Positions 10,882 through 25,622 are shown, counted from the first letter of the stretch. The stretch: 64,000 nucleotides of DNA from Auanema rhodensis (GCA_964057225.1 OZ059894.1:1426001-1490000), one strand, 5' to 3'. Numbers and translations are program-made. The notes: generated from the sequence alone by a model not told the origin.

Positions 10882-12636
10882 AAATGATGCATTAGTGTAT
10901 GTTGAGTTTCCATGTACACTCAACATAGCTTCCAAAAACATTTTGACAAAATTTTTTTCGAAAAATTTCAAAATAATTTAGCAGAAAGTAGATGTTTTTA
11001 GATTCCTTTTTTTGAGGCAAAGACGACGGACAATGTTATTCAACGAAAAAATTAATTCTTCAGGGTGAAAATCGAGGATATAAGTGTGAATTTATATCAG
11101 TTGATATCTCGGTGCATTTTTAAGCTAGCGCAAATCTGATAACACAGATCGACGCAGCTTAAAAATCCGCATCGAATGCACTATACTACATTGAGGAACG
11201 CTTAATACAAAAATTAGTTATGATCGTTTGAAAAATGATGCATTAGTGTATGTTGAGTTTCCATGTACACTCAACATAGCTTCCAAAAACATTTTGACAA
11301 AAATTTTTTCGAAAAATTTCAGAATAATTTAGCAAAAAGTAGATGTTTTTAGATTTCTTTTCTCAAGGCAAAGACGATGGACAATGTTATTCAACGAAAA
11401 AATTAATTCTTCAGGGTGAAAATCGAGGATATAAGTGTGAACTTATATCAGTTGATATCTCGGTGTATTTTTAAGCTAGCGCAAATCTGATAACACAGAT
11501 CGACGCAGCTTGAAAATCCGCATCGAATGCACTATACTACTTTGAGAAACGCTTAATACAAAAATTAGTTATGATCGTTTGAAAAATGATGCATTAGTGT
11601 ATGTTGAGTTTCCATGTACACTCAACATTGCTTCCAAAAACATTTTGACAAAAATTTTTTCGAAAAATTTCAAATTAATTTAGCAGAAAGTATATGTTTT
11701 TAGATTCCTTTTTTCAAGGCAAAGACGATGGACAATGTTATTCAACGAAAAAATTAATTCTTCAGGGTGAAAATCGAGGATATAAGTGTGAATTTATATC
11801 AGTTGATATCTCGGTGCATTTTTAAGCTAGCGCAAATCTGATAACACAGATCGACGCAGCTTAAAAATCCGCATCGAATGCACTATACTACATTGAGGAA
11901 CGCTTAATACAAAAATTAGTTATGATCGTTTGAAAAATGATGCATTAGTGTATGTTGAGTTTCCATGTACACTCAACATAGCTTCCAAAAACATTTTGAC
12001 AAAAATTTTTTCGAAAAATTTCAGAATAATTTAGCAAAAAGTAGATGTTTTTAGATTTCTTTTCTCAAGGCAAAGACGATGGACAATGTTATTCAACGAA
12101 AAAATTAATTCTTCAGGGTGAAAATCGAGGATATAAGTGTGAACTTATATCAGTTGATATCTCGGTGCATTTTTAAGCTAGCGCAAATCTGATAACACAG
12201 ATCGACGCAGCTTGAAAATCCGCATCGAATGCACTATACTACTTTGAGAAACGCTTAATACAAAAATCAGTTATGATCGTTTGAAAAATGATGCATTAGT
12301 GTATGTTGAGTTTCCATGTACACTCAACATTGCTTCCAAAAACATTTTGACAAAAATTTTTTCGAAAAATTTCAAAATAATTTAGCAAAAAGTAGATGTT
12401 TTTAGATTCCTTTTTTCAAGGCGAAGACGATGGACATTGTTATTCAACGAAAAAATTAATTCTTCAGGGTGAAAATCGAGGATATAAGTGTGAACTTATA
12501 TCAGTTGATATCTCGGTGCATTTTTAAGCTAGCGCAAATCTGATAACACAGATCGACGCAGCTTGAAAATCCGCATCGAATGCACTATACTACATTGAGA
12601 AACGCTTAATACAAAAATTAGTTATGATCGTTTGAA
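10882..12636. repeat. Five-monomer HOR F-G-H-C-I, tandem copy 2 (m32-m36)
   Basis: Direct tandem repeat of 9127-10881. With the next two units (B' and C) it also matches m76-m82 at 26325-28781, about 15.4 kb downstream, including T309A in the class I unit. The downstream copy of G has an extra A102G, absent here. Confidence 0.85.
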
Positions 12637-15092
12637 AAATGATGCATTAGTGTATGTTGAGTTTCCATGTACACTCAACATAGCTTCCAAAAACATTTTG
12701 ACAAAAATTTTTTCGAAAAATTTCAAAATAATTTAGCAGAAAGTAGATGTTTTTAGATTCCTTTTTTTAAGGCAAAGACGATGGACAATGTTATTCAACG
12801 AAAAAATTAATTCTTCAGGGTGAAAATCGAGGATATAAGTGTGAACTTATATCAGTTGATATCTCGTTGCATTTTTAAGCTAGCGCAAATCTGATAACAC
12901 AGATCGACGCAGCTTGAAAATACGCATCGAATGCACTATACTACTTTGAGAAACGCTTAATACAAAAATTAGTTATGATCGTTTGAAAAATGATGCATTA
13001 GTGTATGTTGAGTTTCCATGTACACTCAACATAGCTTCCAAAAACATTTTGACAAAAATTTTTTCGAAAAATTTCAGAATAATTTAGCAAAAAGTAGATG
13101 TTTTTAGATTTCTTTTCTCAAGGCAAAGACGATGGACAATGTTATTCAACGAAAAAATTAATTCTTCAGGGTGAAAATCGAGGATATAAGTGTGAACTTA
13201 TATCAGTTGATATCTCGGTGCATTTTTAAGCTAGCGCAAATCTGATAACACAGATCGACGCAGCTTGAAAATCCGCATCGAATGCACTATACTACTTTGA
13301 GAAACGCTTAATACAAAAATTAGTTATGATCGTTTGAAAAATGATGCATTAGTGTATGTTGAGTTTCCATGTACACTCAACATTGCTTCCAAAAAAATTT
13401 TGACAAAAATTTTTTCGAAAAATTTCAAATTAATTTAGCAGAAAGTATATGTTTTTAGATTTCTTTTTTCAAGGCAAAGACGATGGACAATGTTATTCAA
13501 CGAAAAAATTAATTCTTCAGGGTGAAAATCGAGGATATAAGTGTGAATTTATATCAGTTGATATCTCGGTGCATTTTTAAGCTAGCGCAAATCTGATAAC
13601 ACAGATCGACGCAGCTTGAAAATCCGCATTGAATGCACTATACTACATTGAGGAACGCTTAATACAAAAATTAGTTATGATCGTTTGAAAAATGATGCAT
13701 TAGTGTATGTTGAGTTTCCATGTACACTCAACATAGCTTCCAAAAACATTTTGACAAAAATTTTTTCGAAAAATTTCAAAATAATTTAGCAGAAAGTAGA
13801 TGTTTTTAGATTCCTTTTTTTAAGGCAAAGACGATGGACAATGTTATTCAACGAAAAAATTAATTCTTCAGGGTGAAAATCGAGGATATAAGTGTGAACT
13901 TATATCAGTTGATATCTCGGTGCATTTTTAAGCTAGCGCAAATCTGATAACACAGATCGACGCAGCTTGAAAATCCGCATCGAATGCACTATACTACTTT
14001 GAGAAACGCTTAATACAAAAATTAGTTATGATCGTTTGAAAAATGATGCATTAGTGTATGTTGAGTTTCCATGTACACTCAACATAGCTTCCAAAAACAT
14101 TTTGACAAAATTTTTTTCAAAAAATTTCAAAATAATTTAGCAGAAAGTAGATGTTTTTAGATTCCTTTTTTTAAGGCAAAGACGATGGACAATGTTATTC
14201 AACGAAAAAATTAATTCTTAAGGTGAAAATCGAGGATATAAGTGTGAACTTATATCAGTTGATATCTCGTTGCATTTTTAAGCTAGCGCAAATCTGATAA
14301 CACAGATCGACGCAGCTTGAAGATACGCATCGAATGCACTATACTACTTTGAGAAACGCTTAATACAAAAATTAGTTATGATCGTTTGAAAAATGATGCA
14401 TTAGTGTATGTTGAGTTTCCATGTACACTCAACATAGCTTCCAAAAACATTTTGACAAAAATTTTTTCGAAAAATTTCAGAATAATTTAGCAAAAAGTAG
14501 ATGTTTTTAGATTTCTTTTCTCAAGGCAAAGACGATGGACAATGTTATTCAACGAAAAAATTAATTCTTCAGGGTGAAAATCGAGGATATAAGTGTGAAC
14601 TTATATCAGTTGATATCTCGGTGCATTTTTAAGCTAGCGCAAATCTGATAACACAGATCGACGCAGCTTGAAAATCCGCATCGAATGCACTATACTACTT
14701 TGAGAAACGCTTAATACAAAAATTAGTTATGATCGTTTGAAAAATGATGCATTAGTGTATGTTGAGTTTCCATGTACACTCAACATTGCTTCCAAAAAAA
14801 TTTTGACAAAAATTTTTTCGAAAAATTTCAAATTAATTTAGCAGAAAGTATATGTTTTTAGATTTCTTTTTTCAAGGCAAAGACGATGGACAATGTTATT
14901 CAACGAAAAAATTAATTCTTCAGGGTGAAAATCGAGGATATAAGTGTGAATTTATATCAGTTGATATCTCGGTGCATTTTTAAGCTAGCGCAAATCTGAT
15001 AACACAGATCGACGCAGCTTGAAAATCCGCATTGAATGCACTATACTACATTGAGGAACGCTTAATACAAAAATTAGTTATGATCGTTTGAA
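12637..15092. repeat. Seven-monomer HOR B'-C-D-A-B-C-D, tandem copy 1 (m37-m43)
   Basis: 2456 bp, one base shorter than the next copy because of the deletion in m41. It is immediately repeated at 15093-17549, and the same order is found at m5-m11. This is the longest clean tandem HOR of the left zone. Confidence 0.8.
14041..14390. repeat. 350-bp monomer m41 (class B with 1-bp deletion)
   Basis: Around 14216-14222 the consensus TTCTTCAGGGTG reads TTCTTAAGGTG, one base shorter. The next unit therefore starts at 14391 instead of 14392. It is one of only two length changes I found in the window. The matching units m2 and m48 are full length, so the change came after the block duplication. Confidence 0.9.
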
Positions 15093-17549
15093 AAATGATG
15101 CATTAGTGTATGTTGAGTTTCCATGTACACTCAACATAGCTTCCAAAAACATTTTGACAAAAATTTTTTCGAAAAATTTCAAAATAATTTAGCAGAAAGT
15201 AGATGTTTTTAGATTCCTTTTTTTAAGGCAAAGACGATGGACAATGTTATTCAACGAAAAAATTAATTCTTCAGGGTGAAAATCGAGGATATAAGTGTGA
15301 ACTTATATCAGTTGATATCTCGTTGCATTTTTAAGCTAGCGCAAATCTGATAACACAGATCGACGCAGCTTGAAAATACGCATCGAATGCACTATACTAC
15401 TTTGAGAAACGCTTAATACAAAAATTAGTTATGATCGTTTGAAAAATGATGCATTAGTGTATGTTGAGTTTCCATGTACACTCAACATAGCTTCCAAAAA
15501 CATTTTGACAAAAATTTTTTCGAAAAATTTCAGAATAATTTAGCAAAAAGTAGATGTTTTTAGATTTCTTTTCTCAAGGCAAAGACGATGGACAATGTTA
15601 TTCAACGAAAAAATTAATTCTTCAGGGTGAAAATCGAGGATATAAGTGTGAACTTATATCAGTTGATATCTCGGTGCATTTTTAAGCTAGCGCAAATCTG
15701 ATAACACAGATCGACGCAGCTTGAAAATCCGCATCGAATGCACTATACTACTTTGAGAAACGCTTAATACAAAAATTAGTTATGATCGTTTGAAAAATGA
15801 TGCATTAGTGTATGTTGAGTTTCCATGTACACTCAACATTGCTTCCAAAAAAATTTTGACAAAAATTTTTTCGAAAAATTTCAAATTAATTTAGCAGAAA
15901 GTATATGTTTTTAGATTTCTTTTTTCAAGGCAAAGACGATGGACAATGTTATTCAACGAAAAAATTAATTCTTCAGGGTGAAAATCGAGGATATAAGTGT
16001 GAATTTATATCAGTTGATATCTCGGTGCATTTTTAAGCTAGCGCAAATCTGATAACACAGATCGACGCAGCTTGAAAATCCGCATTGAATGCACTATACT
16101 ACATTGAGGAACGCTTAATACAAAAATTAGTTATGATCGTTTGAAAAATGATGCATTAGTGTATGTTGAGTTTCCATGTACACTCAACATAGCTTCCAAA
16201 AACATTTTGACAAAAATTTTTTCGAAAAATTTCAAAATAATTTAGCAGAAAGTAGATGTTTTTAGATTCCTTTTTTTAAGGCAAAGACGATGGACAATGT
16301 TATTCAACGAAAAAATTAATTCTTCAGGGTGAAAATCGAGGATATAAGTGTGAACTTATATCAGTTGATATCTCGGTGCATTTTTAAGCTAGCGCAAATC
16401 TGATAACACAGATCGACGCAGCTTGAAAATCCGCATCGAATGCACTATACTACTTTGAGAAACGCTTAATACAAAAATTAGTTATGATCGTTTGAAAAAT
16501 GATGCATTAGTGTATGTTGAGTTTCCATGTACACTCAACATAGCTTCCAAAAACATTTTGACAAAATTTTTTTCAAAAAATTTCAAAATAATTTAGCAGA
16601 AAGTAGATGTTTTTAGATTCCTTTTTTTAAGGCAAAGACGATGGACAATGTTATTCAACGAAAAAATTAATTCTTCAGGGTGAAAATCGAGGATATAAGT
16701 GTGAACTTATATCAGTTGATATCTCGTTGCATTTTTAAGCTAGCGCAAATCTGATAACACAGATCGACGCAGCTTGAAGATACGCATCGAATGCACTATA
16801 CTACTTTGAGAAACGCTTAATACAAAAATTAGTTATGATCGTTTGAAAAATGATGCATTAGTGTATGTTGAGTTTCCATGTACACTCAACATAGCTTCCA
16901 AAAACATTTTGACAAAAATTTTTTCGAAAAATTTCAGAATAATTTAGCAAAAAGTAGATGTTTTTAGATTTCTTTTCTCAAGGCAAAGACGATGGACAAT
17001 GTTATTCAACGAAAAAATTAATTCTTCAGGGTGAAAATCGAGGATATAAGTGTGAACTTATATCAGTTGATATCTCGGTGCATTTTTAAGCTAGCGCAAA
17101 TCTGATAACACAGATCGACGCAGCTTGAAAATCCGCATCGAATGCACTATACTACTTTGAGAAACGCTTAATACAAAAATTAGTTATGATCGTTTGAAAA
17201 ATGATGCATTAGTGTATGTTGAGTTTCCATGTACACTCAACATTGCTTCCAAAAAAATTTTGACAAAAATTTTTTCGAAAAATTTCAAATTAATTTAGCA
17301 GAAAGTATATGTTTTTAGATTTCTTTTTTCAAGGCAAAGACGATGGACAATGTTATTCAACGAAAAAATTAATTCTTCAGGGTGAAAATCGAGGATATAA
17401 GTGTGAATTTATATCAGTTGATATCTCGGTGCATTTTTAAGCTAGCGCAAATCTGATAACACAGATCGACGCAGCTTGAAAATCCGCATTGAATGCACTA
17501 TACTACATTGAGGAACGCTTAATACAAAAATTAGTTATGATCGTTTGAA
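15093..17549. repeat. Seven-monomer HOR B'-C-D-A-B-C-D, tandem copy 2 (m44-m50)
   Basis: 2457 bp, all units 351 bp. It repeats 12637-15092 in the same class order. Confidence 0.8.
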
Positions 17550-18953
17550 AAATGATGCATTAGTGTATGTTGAGTTTCCATGTACACTCAACATAGCTTC
17601 CAAAAACATTTTGACAAAAATTTTTTCGAAAAATTTCAAAATAATTTAGCAGAAAGTAGATGTTTTTAGATTCCTTTTTTTAAGGCAAAGACGATGGACA
17701 ATGTTATTCAACGAAAAAATTAATTCTTCAGGGTGAAAATCGAGAATATAAGTGTGAACTTATATCAGTTGATATCTCGGTGCATTTTTAAGCTAGCGCA
17801 AATCTGATAACACAGATCGACGCAGCTTGAAAATCCGCATCGAATGCACTATACTACATTGAGGAACGCTTAATACAAAAATTAGTTATGATTGTTTGAA
17901 AAATGATGCATTAGTGTATGTTGAGTTTCCATGTACACTCAACATAGCTTCCAAAAACATTTTGACAAAAATTTTTTCGAAAAATTTCAAAATAATTTAG
18001 CAGAAAGTAGATGTTTTTAGATTTCTTTTTTTAAGGCAAAGACGATGGACAATGTTATTCAACGAAAAAATTAATTCTTCAGGGTGAAAATCGAGGATAT
18101 AAGTGTGAACTTATATCAGTTGATATCTCGGTGCATTTTTAAGCTAGCGCAAATCTGATAACACAGATCGACGCAGCTTGAAAATCCGCATCGAATGCAC
18201 TATACTACTTTGAGAAACGCTTAATACAAAAATTAGTTATGATCGTTTGAAAAATGATGCATTAGTGTATGTTGAGTTTCCATGTACACTCAACATAGCT
18301 TCCAAAAACATTTTGACAAAATTTTTTTCGAAAAATTTCAAAATAATTTAGCAGAAAGTAGATGTTTTTAGATTCCTTTTTTTGAGGCAAAGACGACGGA
18401 CAATGTTATTCAACGAAAAAATTAATTCTTCAGGGTGAAAATCGAGGATATAAGTGTGAATTTATATCAGTTGATATCTCGGTGCATTTTTAAGCTAGCG
18501 CAAATCTGATAACACAGATCGACGCAGCTTAAAAATCCGCATCGAATGCACTATACTACATTGAGGAACGCTTAATACAAAAATTAGTTATGATCGTTTG
18601 AAAAATGATGCATTAGTGTATGTTGAGTTTCCATGTACACTCAACATAGCTTCCAAAAACATTTTGACAAAAATTTTTTCGAAAAATTTCAGAATAATTT
18701 AGCGAAAAGTAGATGTTTTTAGATTTCTTTTCTCAAGGCAAAGACGATGGACAATGTTATTCAACGAAAAAATTAATTCTTCAGGGTGAAAATCGAGGAT
18801 ATAAGTGTGAACTTATATCAGTTGATATCTCGGTGTATTTTTAAGCTAGCGCAAATCTGATAACACAGATCGACGCAGCTTGAAAATCCGCATCGAATGC
18901 ACTATACTACTTTGAGAAACGCTTAATACAAAAATTAGTTATGATCGTTTGAA
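17550..18953. repeat. E-A*-F-G cassette 1 (m51-m54)
   Basis: Four units, 1404 bp. A* is class A with C124T. The G unit has A102G, seen only in the G units of this group (m54, m59, m71, m77). The same cassette recurs at 19305-20708, 23517-24920 and 25623-27026. Confidence 0.8.
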
Positions 18954-19304
18954 AAATGATGCATTAGTGTATGTTGAGTTTCCATGTACACTCAACATAG
19001 CTTCCAAAAACATTTTGACAAAAATTTTTTCGAAAAATTTCAGAATAATTTAGCAAAAAGTAGATGTTTTTAGATTTCTTTTCTCAAGGCAAAGACGATG
19101 GACAATGTTATTCAACGAAAAAATTAATTCTTCAGGGTGAAAATCGAGGATATAAGTGTGAATTTATATCAGTTGATATCTCGGTGCATTTTTAAGCTAG
19201 CGCAAATCTGATAACACAGATCGACGCAGCTTGAAAATCCGCATTGAATGCACTATACTACATTGAGGAACGCTTAATACAAAAATTAGTTATGATCGTT
19301 TGAA
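18954..19304. repeat. Chimeric monomer C/D (m55)
   Basis: The left part is class C (A90G, G103A, T130C) and the right part class D (C210T, C292T, T309A, A315G), with the switch between p133 and p209. An identical chimera sits at m73 (25272-25622), also followed by E with A46T, A* and F. That shared order shows the four-unit segment was copied over about 6.3 kb. Confidence 0.8.
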
Positions 19305-20708
19305 AAATGATGCATTAGTGTATGTTGAGTTTCCATGTACACTCAACATTGCTTCCAAAAACATTTTGACAAAAATTTTTTCGAAAAATTTCAAAATAAT
19401 TTAGCAGAAAGTAGATGTTTTTAGATTCCTTTTTTTAAGGCAAAGACGATGGACAATGTTATTCAACGAAAAAATTAATTCTTCAGGGTGAAAATCGAGA
19501 ATATAAGTGTGAACTTATATCAGTTGATATCTCGGTGCATTTTTAAGCTAGCGCAAATCTGATAACACAGATCGACGCAGCTTGAAAATCCGCATCGAAT
19601 GCACTATACTACATTGAGGAACGCTTAATACAAAAATTAGTTATGATTGTTTGAAAAATGATGCATTAGTGTATGTTGAGTTTCCATGTACACTCAACAT
19701 AGCTTCCAAAAACATTTTGACAAAAATTTTTTCGAAAAATTTCAAAATAATTTAGCAGAAAGTAGATGTTTTTAGATTTCTTTTTTTAAGGCAAAGACGA
19801 TGGACAATGTTATTCAACGAAAAAATTAATTCTTCAGGGTGAAAATCGAGGATATAAGTGTGAACTTATATCAGTTGATATCTCGGTGCATTTTTAAGCT
19901 AGCGCAAATCTGATAACACAGATCGACGCAGCTTGAAAATCCGCATCGAATGCACTATACTACTTTGAGAAACGCTTAATACAAAAATTAGTTATGATCG
20001 TTTGAAAAATGATGCATTAGTGTATGTTGAGTTTCCATGTACACTCAACATAGCTTCCAAAAACATTTTGACAAAATTTTTTTCGAAAAATTTCAAAATA
20101 ATTTAGCAGAAAGTAGATGTTTTTAGATTCCTTTTTTTGAGGCAAAGACGACGGACAATGTTATTCAACGAAAAAATTAATTCTTCAGGGTGAAAATCGA
20201 GGATATAAGTGTGAATTTATATCAGTTGATATCTCGGTGCATTTTTAAGCTAGCGCAAATCTGATAACACAGATCGACGCAGCTTAAAAATCCGCATCGA
20301 ATGCACTATACTACATTGAGGAACGCTTAATACAAAAATTAGTTATGATCGTTTGAAAAATGATGCATTAGTGTATGTTGAGTTTCCATGTACACTCAAC
20401 ATAGCTTCCAAAAACATTTTGACAAAAATTTTTTCGAAAAATTTCAGAATAATTTAGCGAAAAGTAGATGTTTTTAGATTTCTTTTCTCAAGGCAAAGAC
20501 GATGGACAATGTTATTCAACGAAAAAATTAATTCTTCAGGGTGAAAATCGAGGATATAAGTGTGAACTTATATCAGTTGATATCTCGGTGTATTTTTAAG
20601 CTAGCGCAAATCTGATAACACAGATCGACGCAGCTTGAAAATCCGCATTGAATGCACTATACTACATTGAGGAACGCTTAATACAAAAATTAGTTATGAT
20701 CGTTTGAA
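19305..20708. repeat. E-A*-F-G cassette 2 (m56-m59)
   Basis: The E unit carries A46T. The G unit (m59, 20358-20708) ends as class D (C292T, T309A, A315G), with the switch between p235 and p291, so it is a second chimera in the same short stretch. Confidence 0.8.
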
Positions 20709-21410
20709 AAATGATGCATTAGTGTATGTTGAGTTTCCATGTACACTCAACATAGCTTCCAAAAACATTTTGACAAAAATTTTTTCGAAAAATTTCAAAA
20801 TAATTTAGCAGAAAGTAGATGTTTTTAGATTCCTTTTTTTAAGGCAAAGACGATGGACAATGTTATTCAACGAAAAAATTAATTCTTCAGGGTGAAAATC
20901 GAGGATATAAGTGTGAACTTATATCAGTTGATATCTCGGTGCATTTTTAAGCTAGCGCAAATCTGATAACACAGATCGACGCAGCTTGAAAATCCGCATC
21001 GAATGCACTATACTACTTTGAGAAACGCTTAATACAAAAATTAGTTATGATCGTTTGAAAAATGATGCATTAGTGTATGTTGAGTTTCCATGTACACTCA
21101 ACATAGCTTCCAAAAACATTTTGACAAAATTTTTTTCAAAAAATTTCAAAATAATTTAGCAGAAAGTAGATGTTTTTAGATTCCTTTTTTTAAGGCAAAG
21201 ACGATGGACAATGTTATTCAACGAAAAAATTAATTCTTCAGGGTGAAAATCGAGGATATAAGTGTGAACTTATATCAGTTGATATCTCGTTGCATTTTTA
21301 AGCTAGCGCAAATCTGATAACACAGATCGACGCAGCTTGAAGATACGCATCGAATGCACTATACTACTTTGAGAAACGCTTAATACAAAAATTAGTTATG
21401 ATCGTTTGAA

Positions 21411-22814
21411 AAATGATGCATTAGTGTATGTTGAGTTTCCATGTACACTCAACATAGCTTCCAAAAACATTTTGACAAAAATTTTTTCGAAAAATTTCAG
21501 AATAATTTAGCAAAAAGTAGATGTTTTTAGATTTCTTTTCTCAAGGCAAAGACGATGGACAATGTTATTCAACGAAAAAATTAATTCTTCAGGGTGAAAA
21601 TCGAGGATATAAGTGTGAACTTATATCAGTTGATATCTCGGTGCATTTTTAAGCTAGCGCAAATCTGATAACACAGATCGACGCAGCTTGAAAATCCGCA
21701 TCGAATGCACTATACTACTTTGAGAAACGCTTAATACAAAAATTAGTTATGATCGTTTGAAAAATGATGCATTAGTGTATGTTGAGTTTCCATGTACACT
21801 CAACATTGCTTCCAAAAAAATTTTGACAAAAATTTTTTCGAAAAATTTCAAATTAATTTAGCAGAAAGTATATGTTTTTAGATTTCTTTTTTCAAGGCAA
21901 AGACGATGGACAATGTTATTCAACGAAAAAATTAATTCTTCAGGGTGAAAATCGAGGATATAAGTGTGAATTTATATCAGTTGATATCTCGGTGCATTTT
22001 TAAGCTAGCGCAAATCTGATAACACAGATCGACGCAGCTTGAAAATCCGCATTGAATGCACTATACTACATTGAGGAACGCTTAATACAAAAATTAGTTA
22101 TGATCGTTTGAAAAATGATGCATTAGTGTATGTTGAGTTTCCATGTACACTCAACATAGCTTCCAAAAACATTTTGACAAAAATTTTTTCGAAAAATTTC
22201 AAAATAATTTAGCAGAAAGTAGATGTTTTTAGATTCCTTTTTTTAAGGCAAAGACGATGGACAATGTTATTCAACGAAAAAATTAATTCTTCAGGGTGAA
22301 AATCGAGAATATAAGTGTGAACTTATATCAGTTGATATCTCGGTGCATTTTTAAGCTAGCGCAAATCTGATAACACAGATCGACGCAGCTTGAAAATCCG
22401 CATCGAATGCACTATACTACATTGAGGAACGCTTAATACAAAAATTAGTTATGATTGTTTGAAAAATGATGCATTAGTGTATGTTGAGTTTCCATGTACA
22501 CTCAACATAGCTTCCAAAAACATTTTGACAAAAATTTTTTCGAAAAATTTCAAAATAATTTAGCAGAAAGTAGATGTTTTTAGATTTCTTTTTTTAAGGC
22601 AAAGACGATGGACAATGTTATTCAACGAAAAAATTAATTCTTCAGGGTGAAAATCGAGGATATAAGTGTGAACTTATATCAGTTGATATCTCGGTGCATT
22701 TTTAAGCTAGCGCAAATCTGATAACACAGATCGACGCAGCTTGAAAATCCGCATCGAATGCACTATACTACTTTGAGAAACGCTTAATACAAAAATTAGT
22801 TATGATCGTTTGAA
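21411..22814. repeat. C-D-E-A* tandem copy 1 (m62-m65)
   Basis: 1404-bp block repeated directly at 22815-24218. It is preceded by A and B units, giving the order A-B-C-D-E-A* also seen at m47-m52. Confidence 0.8.
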
Positions 22815-24218
22815 AAATGATGCATTAGTGTATGTTGAGTTTCCATGTACACTCAACATAGCTTCCAAAAACATTTTGACAAAAATTTTTTCGAAAAATT
22901 TCAGAATAATTTAGCAAAAAGTAGATGTTTTTAGATTTCTTTTCTCAAGGCAAAGACGATGGACAATGTTATTCAACGAAAAAATTAATTCTTCAGGGTG
23001 AAAATCGAGGATATAAGTGTGAACTTATATCAGTTGATATCTCGGTGCATTTTTAAGCTAGCGCAAATCTGATAACACAGATCGACGCAGCTTGAAAATC
23101 CGCATCGAATGCACTATACTACTTTGAGAAACGCTTAATACAAAAATTAGTTATGATCGTTTGAAAAATGATGCATTAGTGTATGTTGAGTTTCCATGTA
23201 CACTCAACATTGCTTCCAAAAAAATTTTGACAAAAATTTTTTCGAAAAATTTCAAATTAATTTAGCAGAAAGTATATGTTTTTAGATTTCTTTTTTCAAG
23301 GCAAAGACGATGGACAATGTTATTCAACGAAAAAATTAATTCTTCAGGGTGAAAATCGAGGATATAAGTGTGAATTTATATCAGTTGATATCTCGGTGCA
23401 TTTTTAAGCTAGCGCAAATCTGATAACACAGATCGACGCAGCTTGAAAATCCGCATTGAATGCACTATACTACATTGAGGAACGCTTAATACAAAAATTA
23501 GTTATGATCGTTTGAAAAATGATGCATTAGTGTATGTTGAGTTTCCATGTACACTCAACATAGCTTCCAAAAACATTTTGACAAAAATTTTTTCGAAAAA
23601 TTTCAAAATAATTTAGCAGAAAGTAGATGTTTTTAGATTCCTTTTTTTAAGGCAAAGACGATGGACAATGTTATTCAACGAAAAAATTAATTCTTCAGGG
23701 TGAAAATCGAGAATATAAGTGTGAACTTATATCAGTTGATATCTCGGTGCATTTTTAAGCTAGCGCAAATCTGATAACACAGATCGACGCAGCTTGAAAA
23801 TCCGCATCGAATGCACTATACTACATTGAGGAACGCTTAATACAAAAATTAGTTATGATTGTTTGAAAAATGATGCATTAGTGTATGTTGAGTTTCCATG
23901 TACACTCAACATAGCTTCCAAAAACATTTTGACAAAAATTTTTTCGAAAAATTTCAAAATAATTTAGCAGAAAGTAGATGTTTTTAGATTTCTTTTTTTA
24001 AGGCAAAGACGATGGACAATGTTATTCAACGAAAAAATTAATTCTTCAGGGTGAAAATCGAGGATATAAGTGTGAACTTATATCAGTTGATATCTCGGTG
24101 CATTTTTAAGCTAGCGCAAATCTGATAACACAGATCGACGCAGCTTGAAAATCCGCATCGAATGCACTATACTACTTTGAGAAACGCTTAATACAAAAAT
24201 TAGTTATGATCGTTTGAA
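22815..24218. repeat. C-D-E-A* tandem copy 2 (m66-m69)
   Basis: Direct repeat of 21411-22814. Its last two units also start E-A*-F-G cassette 3 (23517-24920). Confidence 0.8.
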
Positions 24219-25622
24219 AAATGATGCATTAGTGTATGTTGAGTTTCCATGTACACTCAACATAGCTTCCAAAAACATTTTGACAAAATTTTTTTCGAAA
24301 AATTTCAAAATAATTTAGCAGAAAGTAGATGTTTTTAGATTCCTTTTTTTGAGGCAAAGACGACGGACAATGTTATTCAACGAAAAAATTAATTCTTCAG
24401 GGTGAAAATCGAGGATATAAGTGTGAATTTATATCAGTTGATATCTCGGTGCATTTTTAAGCTAGCGCAAATCTGATAACACAGATCGACGCAGCTTAAA
24501 AATCCGCATCGAATGCACTATACTACATTGAGGAACGCTTAATACAAAAATTAGTTATGATCGTTTGAAAAATGATGCATTAGTGTATGTTGAGTTTCCA
24601 TGTACACTCAACATAGCTTCCAAAAACATTTTGACAAAAATTTTTTCGAAAAATTTCAGAATAATTTAGCGAAAAGTAGATGTTTTTAGATTTCTTTTCT
24701 CAAGGCAAAGACGATGGACAATGTTATTCAACGAAAAAATTAATTCTTCAGGGTGAAAATCGAGGATATAAGTGTGAACTTATATCAGTTGATATCTCGG
24801 TGTATTTTTAAGCTAGCGCAAATCTGATAACACAGATCGACGCAGCTTGAAAATCCGCATCGAATGCACTATACTACTTTGAGAAACGCTTAATACAAAA
24901 ATTAGTTATGATCGTTTGAAAAATGATGCATTAGTGTATGTTGAGTTTCCATGTACACTCAACATTGCTTCCAAAAACATTTTGACAAAAATTTTTTCGA
25001 AAAATTTCAAATTAATTTAGCAGAAAGTATATGTTTTTAGATTCCTTTTTTCAAGGCAAAGACGATGGACAATGTTATTCAACGAAAAAATTAATTCTTC
25101 AGGGTGAAAATCGAGGATATAAGTGTGAATTTATATCAGTTGATATCTCGGTGCATTTTTAAGCTAGCGCAAATCTGATAACACAGATCGACGCAGCTTA
25201 AAAATCCGCATCGAATGCACTATACTACATTGAGGAACGCTTAATACAAAAATTAGTTATGATCGTTTGAAAAATGATGCATTAGTGTATGTTGAGTTTC
25301 CATGTACACTCAACATAGCTTCCAAAAACATTTTGACAAAAATTTTTTCGAAAAATTTCAGAATAATTTAGCAAAAAGTAGATGTTTTTAGATTTCTTTT
25401 CTCAAGGCAAAGACGATGGACAATGTTATTCAACGAAAAAATTAATTCTTCAGGGTGAAAATCGAGGATATAAGTGTGAATTTATATCAGTTGATATCTC
25501 GGTGCATTTTTAAGCTAGCGCAAATCTGATAACACAGATCGACGCAGCTTGAAAATCCGCATTGAATGCACTATACTACATTGAGGAACGCTTAATACAA
25601 AAATTAGTTATGATCGTTTGAA

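Larger units (their letters stand above)
13690..17549. repeat. Higher-order block m40-m50, copy 2 of m1-m11
   Basis: Same eleven-class order as 1-3861, displaced by about 13.7 kb. The next monomer differs (E at m51, A at m12), so the right limit of this long-range duplication is at 17549/3861. It overlaps the tandem 7-monomer repeat. Confidence 0.8.
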
